DNA from: Hibiscus mutabilis
Taxonomy: Eukaryota > Streptophyta > Magnoliopsida > Malvales > Malvaceae
Length of the DNA: 64,000 nucleotides
Reading direction: 5' to 3'
Assembly (NCBI GenBank): GCA_019671005.1
Contig: CM033744.1
Location: 37,884,022 to 37,948,021, forward strand
The notes below the pieces were generated by a model that saw only the letters and a list, made by a program, of their open reading frames with translations, was not told the origin of the DNA and did not search any database. Positions 36,253-46,377 of this stretch are shown piece by piece; position 1 is the stretch's first letter; each line of letters starts with the position of its first letter. Made by a program: the position numbers and the translations under genes.

Positions 36253-36810
36253 GAAATAGAGAAATAGAAGTTCGATCAAAAGAAAGAGAAAATAGAAGGA
36301 TTCATAAACAACGGGAGTATACTGCAAATGGACAAAAATCATATGCACTTTTTAGTGTTACTTTTTATGTCCAACACTGAAAAACACCAACAAAAAAATA
36401 AATTCTAATCCCTAACTCTAAATTTTAAACCTTACCCTCTAAAACATACACCCTACCCTAAATTCTCTAAACCTTAAACCTAATTTTTAATAAGGGGGCA
36501 TAAATAAGGGAACCAAAAGAGTAGAGGATTTCTATTCCCTGCAAATAGCCTACCAAACAAAACAAGAGAAACAACAATTTAACATTGTATAGAAAATAGA
36601 AACCGAACACTAAAATTTTTACTTGATGTACGTAGGAACACAATGCAACTTAGTTGCTTGCTAATGCTACCGTAATAAAAACAACTATTTACCACAAAAA
36701 GAAAAACACCACAAACGCAAAGCAAGAAACTAAAATACAAGCAACATTATCTTGTTCGATGATAAACAATGAACAAAACCCATGTTTCTGATCCAAAGTT
36801 ATCACACAAG
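36253..36810. other. Intergenic DNA downstream of bioF-2
   Basis: No gene is seen. The 36400-36490 part has several CCCTAA-like words and may be a decayed member of the CCCTAAA MITE family. The last 60 bases resemble the 3' flank of bioF-1. Confidence 0.4.
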
Positions 36811-39255
36811 CTAAAGCCTGGCACTTATATGGCTGGAGCTATCGTGGTAGCTCGGAACTTTAAACTTGGCGTACTTTAATACTAGTGCAGCAATTCTTTT
36901 TATATCTTCTGTTGTTTGTACAGCAGTCAAAGTCATTCGTATCCTGAAAAAAAGCTAGGACAACAAGATTATATACAACGAGAAGTAATATCCGAATTCT
37001 TACATAGGAGGACGTGGATTTGAACATTATCGAACCTTGCTGTATTTGGAGGGACTGCTGGGGGTCCGACAGCCACGCAATAGAAGCCGGATTGTATAAA
37101 TTCCCTAAGTATATTGAGATTGTTAGACAAAGAAGGTATACAATGAAGAGAATATTATACATGAGTGATGAATAAGAGAAGGTGAGAATGAAAACAAACT
37201 GGTTGACTTTGATGGCCTCCATTATATCTCCTATTATAACGGATACAATCTGGCTTTTGACTGGGATTCCAGTTAGAGCATGGAACTCTTTCATTCGGTT
37301 CCGGATCTCCCTTCTACGCCATGATTCTTTCCTCGCCACCACCACCGACGCTGATCCGTGTATGTCAGAATAAGAAATACGAATTATGCATTATGCATTG
37401 AACTGTAATTCGGAAATCAAAAAAAGAGATTGCAGATATTCAATTTGAAAATGTTTACCATAAGAGGCAGCAACCAGGGGAATAGGTGCGATTGTTGAAT
37501 ATATGAAAGACCGGTCCTTTGATTGAATCCATTGTTTCCAGATTTTGCTGTGGAAGTAACATTCAGAGATCATAAACTTGTATGAACCCTCCTAGAGAAG
37601 ATGCTGCAAAGCATTAATTACCTGCATGCTATGAACCCTCCTAGAGAAGATGCTGCCTTACTCAAAGTGCCCACGCATATGTCGACATCGTATTCACAAT
37701 CGAATTCCTCAGCCAGTCCCCCTCCATTTTTTCCCCAAACAAACGTTCCATGAGCCTGAAAAGTCGAAATTACTTTACATATATGCTAAAATGGAGTTAC
37801 ATATTCTTATGATTTCAGAAAAATAATTGGATATTCGAGGACCTACGTCATCAACCACCCAGAAAAACCCATGCTTCTTGCGAAGCTGAGCCAGCTCAAC
37901 CATGGGTGCAATGTCTCCATCCATACTGAACAAGCTGTTAATATAAGATATATTTAATGGCCATTACATAACATGGATAAAATAGAAAAGAAAATCGACA
38001 GAAGTAATGTCCGGCTTACCTATCTGTCACCACCACCTTTTTCTTATTTTTACACTTTGTTCTGTAAAACATTAGTAAAAGAAACCATTTTTATTAGATG
38101 GCAGTCATGTGACTGAACCCATGAAAGCTTTTTACTATAAAAAACCAAAAAGAAAACAGCATACAAGCGAGCATCGAGGTGAGACATGTCACAGTGTTTA
38201 TAGACAAACAATTCGACTCCTCCTTGATGTTCAGCGAGTTTAAGACCGTCGACGATGGAGGCATGGTTAAGCGAATCTGAAAATATCGCAACCTTTTCTT
38301 CCTTTGTTGGCCTCGTTCTTCCGGTCAGCACCGGTACAATACTTCCGATTGCAGCCATCAGGGCCATATTGGCTGCAAATCCTGAGGTGAAAACAAGGCA
38401 AGCCTACAATCCCCAATTCCCAACGGAGTTATAGTTTCTTCTTATACTAATTCTTAATTACAAGTTTTCAAAGATCGAATACATAAGTTTTAGCATTCCA
38501 TCTGTAACTATTAGTTAAACAATGTTTTATAATATACCTCTTTCTTCTTTAAATTTGCCAAGACGGATTCTAGTGCCATGTGGTAATTGGTATATCCACA
38601 TATCAACGGGGAACCCCTTGGACCTGTTCCTAGCTCCATTGCTGCCTGTTTAAATCGAGAATGAATGAAAACCAATCATTGATCCATAACAGGAATTTGA
38701 ATGTTCCTGAATTGCTTCCCGAAAAGAGAGAGGAAAAAAAACAATATATTCATTAAAAATGAATTACATTGGCCATAGCTTTTGCAATTGTGGGATGCCT
38801 ACTCAATCCCAAGAAATCATTTCCAGCAAAAAGGGTTAGGTTCCTGAATTGCTTCTCCTGGTTTGAACTTATTATTTCATGTTCTTCTCTTTCATTTTTG
38901 CTGGTTAGTTCAAGTCCTGCATGCGCCATGGATGTACATTACATGTCCCCACAATCATAACGTCAACATACATGTATTTATACGTATATGTATACGTGCA
39001 TCTTAAACACATACCATCCATCAATCGTTGGAAGAAAGTTTGTGGGAGTTTAATTTGAGAAGCAAGTTGATCCCAAGGCTGAATTCCTTGGTATGTTTCG
39101 TATTGATCTTCGTCGAAATTTGTTCGAGCTCCTTCTTCTTGTCCCGCAATGGATACATTCATGGGCCGTAGAGGCGCAAATGTTCTGCGAGACTCCAGCT
39201 TCGGAAGTGCTTCTTCAACGTACAAGTCCCATGAGCTCTTCTTAATCTTCCCCAT
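36811..39255 (-). CDS. BIOF: 8-amino-7-oxononanoate synthase (KAPA synthase), copy 2, 11 exons
   Basis: This is a second intact biotin-pathway KAPA synthase. My exons are 39255-39015, 38916-38768, 38645-38538, 38403-38165, 38061-38020, 37934-37847, 37755-37622, 37547-37459, 37350-37200, 37104-37036 and 36943-36811. All junctions are GT-AG and the frame is open for 480 aa. Catalytic motifs are kept: FAGNDFLGLS, DDAHGTF (Asp288, His291) and GTLSKA with the PLP lysine at 322. It differs from copy 1 by a two-residue shorter loop in exon 4, by a KD for RG change in the segment after the PLP site (IQSKDRSF), and by two extra introns of 85 and 92 bases. The C-terminus is ARL, a canonical plant peroxisomal PTS1. 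An in-frame upstream ATG (39292-39294) could add 13 residues. A retroposon sits about 90 bases upstream of the ATG where copy 1 has its TATA box, so expression may be altered. Confidence 0.92.
37581..37656 (-). repeat. 27-bp direct repeat of the exon 7 end in bioF-2
   Basis: The stretch ATGAACCCTCCTAGAGAAG plus flanking bases occurs at 37581-37607 (intron) and 37630-37656 (coding). On the gene strand the intronic copy, preceded by TTTGCAG, forms a decoy acceptor-plus-exon sequence just beyond the true donor. Copy 1 lacks it. Confidence 0.8.
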
Positions 39256-39342
39256 TGATCCTATTTTCAAACAAATCACAAATAATGTCGCCAATTTGCT
39301 TTTTGTATAAGAAAGATGGGAAAGAAAAGCTCTTTTTGGTTT

Positions 39343-39870
39343 CTCTCAGAAAAAAAAAGTAATTTTATTGATAAAAATGTACATTGGATTACAAACGAAT
39401 TCGCCAAAGACTCACCTAATCGTAAAACCAAGAAAGCCGAAACAAAATATTCACCTCAAAGACTCATCTAAGCATAAAGCCAAACACATGGCGCGCAGGT
39501 ATTTGCCGAAACAACATATTCACCTCAAAGACTCAGCTAAGCATAAAACCAAACGCATGGCGCGCAGGTATTTGCCAACACAACGTATTCACCTCAAAGA
39601 CTCAGCTAAGCATAAAACCAAACACATGGCGCGCACCTCTAAAATACCTCAAAGACACAAGCTAATAGAAAATCAAAACACCCTACATCTGTCAATTTTC
39701 ATAAGGCCGAAAGAAATCAACAAGAGACGTAATTTGCCACTTAACACTCTTCATAAGACTGTAATTGCTACAACTTTTTGTGAACATCGCCGCCAAAGAA
39801 AAAGGTCGAATCTCCATTCGCCATTGAAGCATGTTGATCTTCATAGCTGAAAATCTCAAGCATCAACTGA
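39343..39870 (-). mobile_element. LINE-type retroposon end in the bioF-2 promoter, with three 69-bp repeats
   Basis: On the minus strand the sequence ends ...ATTTTTATCAATAAAATTAC plus a T-rich tail next to the gene, a layout common for plant LINE 3' ends. It contains three tandem 69-bp units (about 39440-39640) with the words CCTCAAAGACTCAGCTAAGC and CATGGCGCGCAGG. The plus-strand 160-codon frame across it is a by-product of repeats whose length is a multiple of three. Flanks resume homology to the bioF-1 upstream region near 39873. Confidence 0.55.
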
Positions 39871-39997
39871 CAGCGAAATCAAGTTCTAAAATTTGATAGG
39901 ATCCACGACATTGTGTTGGGAATTTGCAAGCGGAAAAAAATATTATATTAGACAATTTGAAATAAATTAAATATATGAGCCAAGATTTAATATAGTT

Positions 39998-40243
39998 TGA
40001 CATTATCTATTTTCACGTATAAGAGAACAAATTTACTAAAATAAATTTTACATGTGTCTTTTAGTTTTAGGACAAGGGTCTTAGAGTTTAAAGCTTAATA
40101 CTTTAGGTTGTAGTATTTAAAATTTAAAGTTAATATTTAGAATATAAGACATAAGATTTAGGGTTAGAGTTAAGAATTTAAAATTTAAACTTTATAGTGT
40201 AAAAATATAAGCTTGTGCATGTGTATTAAAATTTTACCCTATC
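39998..40243 (-). mobile_element. MITE with degenerate CCCTAAA interior (copy 2, decayed)
   Basis: In reverse complement it starts GGGTAAAATTTTAATACACA and keeps TTTACACTATAAAG and the CCTAAA-variant run of the copy at 34958. The right end is diverged. No clear target duplication was seen. Confidence 0.6.
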
Positions 40244-40798
40244 AAAATATGGTATTTTATCAAAACTTTTTTATTAATTTTTTTTTGAACAATTCCTAAA
40301 AATATATGTAATTTATTATCCTCAGTTGCTCACTTTCGTAATTTACATGAACTAATTTATTTTGTTTATTTTAAAAGTTTCCAACTTTCTCATAATTGGA
40401 ATTAAGGACATGAGAGGTCTTTTACTCAAATCATTTTATATTCTACATAATTTCCTATTTGAATTTTAAACTTATTTACTTAAAACTTGAATCACTATAG
40501 AACCGCTATTTAATGTTTATAATCTCAAAAAGGACATAATTGAAATGTTACATATTTATATTTGAAATTGAATAAAATAAAATCATGCAGTTAAGTTTCA
40601 TTTTTATTATTATAATTATATTTGAAATGTTACATATTTATTTTATTTCATATAAATCTCATGTTAAAAATTTTATATCCGAAAAATATTACAACACATT
40701 TCTAATTATAGTAAATATTCTCTTCTTCCCACCTATAAATCTCTAGCTGCTTTCATGATCACATCGTAAGTTTATTTTCCAGTTCATAAGTAAAGAAA
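40244..40798. other. AT-rich upstream region of the PLAT gene
   Basis: No gene is visible. The stretch just before the ATG (CACCTATAAATCTCTAGC, 40731-40748) offers a TATA-like word about 65 bases upstream of the start codon. Confidence 0.4.
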
Positions 40799-41459
40799 AT
40801 GAAAGGCCCTCAGCTCTCAACAGTCTTTATCGCTCTACTTCTTTCGGTAGCTGTGGCAAACTTCAATGTAAGTATACTCAAATTTTCTTTTTCATTTAGT
40901 AAAGAAAGAGGGTTGTTATTATAATCTTGATTTGATCATGAACAATTGAAAATTGTATTTTGATTGTCGTGTTGATCTTTGTTTTCCGATGAAGAATGAT
41001 TGCGTTTACACGCTATACGTAAAGACAGATTGGATGATCAAAGCAGGGACAGACTCGAAGATCAACGTAGTTCTGGGCGATTCATACGGTCGATCAGTTT
41101 AGATCCAAGATCTACGGTCATGGGGTTTAATGCCACCCGATCACGACTACTTCGAGCGTGGAAACCTCGATGCCTTTAACGTGCGAGGTGGCTGCATCGG
41201 TCCTCCGTGCAGCCTCAACTTGACCTCCGACGGCATAGGGAGGCACCATGGCTGGTACTGTGACTATGTAGAGATCACGTCCACGGGACCTCAAACTGCT
41301 TGCACTAAGACTGTGTTCTTTATCGATCAATGGCTAGCTGCCAATGCTCCGCCTTTTCAGTTAACGACTTACCGTGACGGGTGCTATAGGCAAGATGAGT
41401 ATCTCAAGCGCGGGAAACAGGAACCTTTCGTCGTGGGAAACCCGATGGTTGAGACTTGA
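40799..41459 (+). pseudogene. PLAT/LH2-domain secreted protein (PLAT-plant-stress / ATS3-like) with one in-frame stop
   Basis: Exon 1 (40799-40867) encodes a 23-residue hydrophobic leader that looks like a signal peptide. The 127-base GT-AG intron is followed by exon 2 (40995-41459), giving 177 codons overall, about the length of Arabidopsis PLAT1 (181 aa). The family match is clear: CVYTLYVKT, KAGTDSKI, DHDYFERGNLDAF, LNLTSDG, HHGWYCDYVEIT and the C-terminal FFIDQWLA segment, with the family cysteines in place. Such proteins are ER/secretory stress-related factors in plants. The odd point is TAG at 41100-41102 (codon 59), in the strand just before IQDLRSWG; everything after it remains open and conserved. 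Either the gene was lost very recently, or the base is a sequence error, in which case it is functional. Confidence 0.85.
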
Positions 41460-41739
41460 GGGAGTCTTATGGGTTCAAAATGGTTGCTAATAATATGGCA
41501 GCGGAATTTTAATTTTTCCGGATCTATAATAGATGCTTTTGTTAGTATTTTTTACTTTTTAATAAATTTTAGAAGTTAAATATGACTCAGACTATAATTG
41601 AAAAACTTGAAAGATTAAATCGGTTGGATTTTAGTTTTTGGTTCAATAGTATGACAAATTAAAATTTTATATATTTAAACTAATATATATATATATGCAA
41701 AATAATGTATGTGGCCAGATTCATTTCCGTCTATTCTGG

Positions 41740-41992
41740 ATTTCATTAGATGCCCAAATCTCTCAACCATTCGGTCGACTTAAAACAAAAAACCTCATGT
41801 AGGTTCCTGGATAGCGCCAGCAAAGGATACCTTGAAGTTTAATGTGGACGCTGCGGTGCCGGGAGCTATAGAGATGCTGGAATAGGAGACATTCTTAGGG
41901 ATCACTTTAGTGAAGTTCTGATCCGATACTCTAAATCGATTGGCTTATCAGACCCAACAAACGCTGAATTGCAAGGTATTTATCATGCCAGT
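41740..41992 (+). pseudogene. RNase H-like (RVT_3-type) coding fragment, 5' piece, split by retrotransposon
   Basis: The frame encodes LKFNVDAA, then after a small frame slip AGIGDILRDHFSEVL, and PTNAELQGIYHAS. This is the first half of the RNase H-like domain common in plant LINEs and related genes (catalytic Asp in NVDAA, Glu in NAELQ). The frame resumes across the target duplication at 57091. An in-frame stop and a frame slip near 41880 show it was already decayed. Confidence 0.75.
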
Positions 41993-43495
41993 TGTAGCGA
42001 CCTTTTCGTCCGGGTTGTACCCTGGAAACCCGATCTTTGGCGATGGGGCTTCGCATTTTAAAATAAAAAAAATATGATAAAAAATGGAGTCGTCAGTGGT
42101 CATTTGGATAAGGTAGACCGGGCACCGAAAAGTCAATCGGGAGTTGGTTACGAGTGGGGAAGGATTAGCACCCTCACTACGCCCAAAATTGGTACCTAAG
42201 GGTTCGCATTATTTTATTAAGGAAAATAAAAATTCGATTTAATTTAATAATTAATTTCCAAGATGCATGTACAACAGTTTAAATCTGCCTTGGTATTCAC
42301 GACATCCAAAGGAGATAACACTCGGATGGCCGGGATGACACTCCCAATAGAAATATCGGAACAATGAGGCAAAATATTATAATTAATAAATAACATAAAG
42401 TTAAATAATGTAAATATAAAGGGATAAAATAAAAACAAATAAAATACTATATAATATACAATATATATATATATATGTAAACATAAATACATAAATAATA
42501 TTTTATACATATCTTATATATAAATATATGTATTATACAAATACTATATAAAGTAAATATTATACTATATGCATATTAATATTATAAGTATAATATATAT
42601 TACACATATTACATAAATATATATAAGTATACGTTATACATATGATATATATACATAATAATATATATACATATAAATATATTATACATATTATATATAT
42701 GTTATAATTATCAAATATACATAATAATACTATATATATTATGTACAAAAAATACAAACAAAATAAAATATATTGAATATAAAAATACTGAAATTAAAGA
42801 AAGTAAAAAATAATGCATAAATTAAAAGTAAAATAATATACAAAATATATTAAAAACATGCCAAAATAAAAAAAGCATAATCAACAAAGCTATATATTAT
42901 AAATAAATACAAAGATGTGGACCGAATTTTACCCCACTAAGAGCTCGAATGAAAAATTTTGACTGACTCCCACCAAGATCTTGATACCATCTTATCATGG
43001 CCCAAAAATTAACTTAAGTGGACCACAAAAGAACCCTCGATCGAATACTGAATCGAACCAACTGGGGCCAAGGGCACTGCCCTCTATTTTAGCAGCCTTG
43101 CTCGGGCTACCTGGCACCCATTTTTTGGCTAAAACTTGCTTCAATTGTGGGCGCCTTGGTTCGGTTCCCCCCACCCCTTTATATAGGCAAAGGTGGGGAT
43201 GGGTGGGTGACGTGGATGCAAGGCAACCACTCCTTTATCTTTTTTTACTTTTTACTCTTTTTTTAATTTCATTCGATAAAAGTTCTCCTATACAAAAATT
43301 TTTAAGGTATTAAAAAAAGTGAATACATTGATTTTACAGATCGAAAATTTTCGGGCGATAACATCTTCTTTTCTGCTTTTCAAGTATGCAAATGCGGTAG
43401 CTTGGACTTGATAAAGGTTTTTTTTTAATTTGGCATAATGGGTAGGGATGTTAGGCTTATTTTAGGTCTAACCCGGACAAAACTGAGTTACAACA
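41993..43495 (-). repeat. Tat element 3' LTR
   Basis: On the plus strand it runs TGTAGCGACC...GAGTTACAACA. It includes a long TA-rich low-complexity block (42400-42930). The minus strand has a good TATA box, TATATAAAGG, near 43178-43187. The uninterrupted sequence CTACCTGGCACC near 43110 is the empty-site counterpart of the nested insertion at 50579. Confidence 0.88.
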
Positions 43496-43730
43496 GCTGT
43501 CCATCTTTGCTCATCGCTGTGTAACAGGGATAGAGCAAAGACAAAATAATGACCATTTTGGTCCGGGTAGGTTTAGGGTTCTTCTTTGACACCGCTCGCT
43601 CTTTTGATCTTCAGTTGATCTGCTCGATTGCCCTTGAATTCTTCAAAATGGAATGCTCCGTTGAGAAGACAAAATCTTGGAGTTGGGAGGCTTTCTAGTG
43701 GCACGAGTCTTCTCTTATTTTCAGGAGGCT

Positions 43731-44540
43731 GAAGACCGAAAAATTTAAAGATAAAGATCATACCCCGATTTCTGATCGTCATAGGTATGATATCTTGTTG
43801 TCGAAAGATTTTCACCGTTTCTCTGAATGATAAAGACTAGAAAATTTTATGATCATGCCCCGATTTCTGATCGTCTTAGGCATGGAAGGGTATCTTGCTA
43901 CAAGACTACCGGAAGATTTTCGCTGCTTCCATGAAAGATGAAGACTGGAAAATTTAAAGATCATACCCTGATTTCTAATCGTCATAGGCATGAAATGGTA
44001 TCTTGTTACAAGACGACTATGAGGTTTCTGTTACTTTCCTGAAAGCTAAAGTTTGCAAAATCTCTAGATGGTGCCTCGGTTTTTGACCGTCATAGACACG
44101 AAAGAGTAACTCACTTTGAGATTGCCACATGATTTTCACTGCTTCCCTGAAAGCCAAAGACTGGAAAATCGAAAGGATGCCCTGGATTCTGACCGTCTTG
44201 ACATGAAAATGACATCTCGCTGTGAGACTATTAGAAAATTTTTGTTGCTCCCTTGGAAGTTGAAGACTGGAAAATTAAAAGGATGCCCCTGGTTCGACCG
44301 TCTTGACATCAAAGTGTATCTTGCTTTGTGACTACCACATGATTTTCACTACTTCCATGAAAGCCAAAGACTAGAAAATATTTAGATCATACCCCGATTT
44401 CTGATCGTCATAGGCATGAAAATGGTATCTCGTCACAAGATTGGCGGAAAGTTTTTACTGCTTCCATGAAAGATAAAGACTAAAAAACCTTGAAGGATGC
44501 CCCAGTTTCTAACCATCATAGGCATCAAATCATAAACATT
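43731..44540 (-). repeat. Tandem repeat of about 105 bp in the Tat 3' UTR
   Basis: About 7.5 units start near 43731, 43833, 43942, 44050, 44157, 44264, 44368 and 44476. The shared words are AAGACTGGAAAATT, GATTTCTGATCGTCATAGGC and ATGATTTTCACTGCTTCC. Unit length is 102-109. Variable 3' UTR minisatellites are a known feature of Tat/Ogre elements. Confidence 0.85.
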
Positions 44541-45735
44541 TGAGTACGAAAAATTCTTAATTTTTTTAGAGTTGTTTTTTCCGCTGCGAAGCATAAAAAT
44601 ATTTAATCCTCCTCTAATTCTTGAGCATCTATCAAGAAAATAGACAAGAAACTTGAATAATGATAGTTAGCATGCTCCTAATCTTAGGGATGTCTATCTA
44701 TATGATGAATGAAATGAAATATTTTTAGGGTTGTTCTAAAAACTCTTGGTCCTTGAAAGGTCATCCTCAGATTTCTTTTTTGCTTCACCTTTACTGCATG
44801 CTCTTCAATCTTCTTCTTATCAGTTGGGTATTTATCTAAAATATGCCCCCACAACATGCTTTTAATCCAGAGTCATTTCTCATTTTTGTGAACATTCTCC
44901 TTTAGTCCATGTACTATTGTAGGGACTCGTACCATTCTTTTGCTCATCATTGCCCTATTCGATCATGGGCTCAACTATTTTCTTGTCATGCACTCTTATT
45001 ACTTTTCTGGTTCTTCTTCCTATTCAGTCTTGGGCACAATTGATTCATCGACACTGACCCATCACATAGAGTCTTCTTCTATCTTTAACCTTCTGGCGAG
45101 CGAATGCCTCAGATTTGTAAACTTTCTTTGTGTTTAAACATATTATTTCCTTCAATGGTTCATTCCTTATTTCTCTGAATAGGAGAAACTTACTTTAAAT
45201 CTCCAAACTGTCTGGCATATTTACTCTCGTCACCACTCTCTTTGTAATTATTGACGGGTTATTCATCTATGTTAGGTCGATCATTTGTATCCACAACCTT
45301 GTATCCTGAAGCTTACTCCTGAAGTAATACAAGGAAATCTTTTTGCTTAAAATGTCAATTTTGCTGATTGTCATCCAATGAAGGGTGTTCATTTGGATTA
45401 GCATACAGGACCTTGAAACCAAAATCGAAAAAAAAACTAGAATAGGAGCTCTGAATATTAAGTGCAAAAGCGTCCCAGATCTAACCTTTTGGTGATCATT
45501 CCAAGCATAGCTTGTGTCTGTGAAGACTTTGAATATTATGGCGATTCAAAGTCGTAAAATTCCCTTAAATGACTCAGTCCATCCCTATGATTACCGCGTT
45601 GCCACAGAAGACTATTCCTTCTCAATTCTCACTTTTGCTCCATCCAAGAAAATGGACTTGTTTAACAATTAGAGCGCAAAAATATCATTCTAAGAATATA
45701 ATTCTAGGTGCATGTGTGTGCTTCCTGCATTTTCT

Positions 45736-45831
45736 TTATGAACACGCCTATTACCAGGCTTTGAACATGCCTATTACCAGGCTTTAACATGCCTATTACC
45801 AGGCTTTAATTATGCCTATTACCAGGATTTC
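45736..45831. repeat. Short tandem repeat, unit CATGCCTATTACCAGGCTTTaa
   Basis: Four consecutive copies, each about 22-25 bases, lie within the Tat element interior. The word GCCTATTACCAGG is invariant apart from the last copy's tail. Confidence 0.8.
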
Positions 45832-46377
45832 GAGTATATGAGTGGTTTTTTCTTTTAATATTTTATTACAATTTCTTTATATTTTGATCCATTAGCACAT
45901 AGAAGACTACGCTTAGAATTTCAATTTCAAGCAACTCTGCATGGTTAACTTTGGAGCTTTTCATCATCGAATTTCATCAAAAGAGTAGTAATCTTGCTTT
46001 GCTGACCAGAGTCTATTAGAGGATAAATTAGACCTTATCATTATCACAATATTCAATTGATCTCAATGTCGCATTTTGCAATTGATATCTAGGGACCTAC
46101 AAAGGCAAGAAGAGATATACATGTGCATACTTTCAAGGCCTTTGTATGTTAAGCAAAATACATTCTTTATTGGAATGAAAATTACCAAACATGACATATG
46201 TCATTCACAAAAAGATCTTTGCTACACTCAGGCCAAGGATAGCAAAGTATTATTTCAAAAGGAAATCCTAGTTGTAGAGATGTCCTAGCAAGCCGTAGTC
46301 AAAACATGGATAAGACAAAAAACAGAATTTCAGTCTGTCATGAACAGAAATTTATTTACTTTTATCCCTTCAATACT

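Noticed and set aside
36860..37345. 161-codon minus-strand frame presented as one protein
   Set aside because: It reads through two introns of bioF-2. Only its first part is a true exon; GT-AG junctions and comparison with copy 1 give the spliced model.
39368..39850. 160-codon Lys/His-rich plus-strand frame
   Set aside because: It consists of 69-bp tandem repeats in a retroposon tail running on the other strand. There is no domain and no start context.
42400..42930. Replication origin or matrix attachment region
   Set aside because: The TA-rich block recurs at the same place in the other LTR copy (49890-50370), so it is LTR low-complexity sequence.
43731..44540. CRISPR-like repeat array
   Set aside because: The units are long, contiguous tandem copies without unique spacers, in the 3' UTR of a plant retrotransposon.
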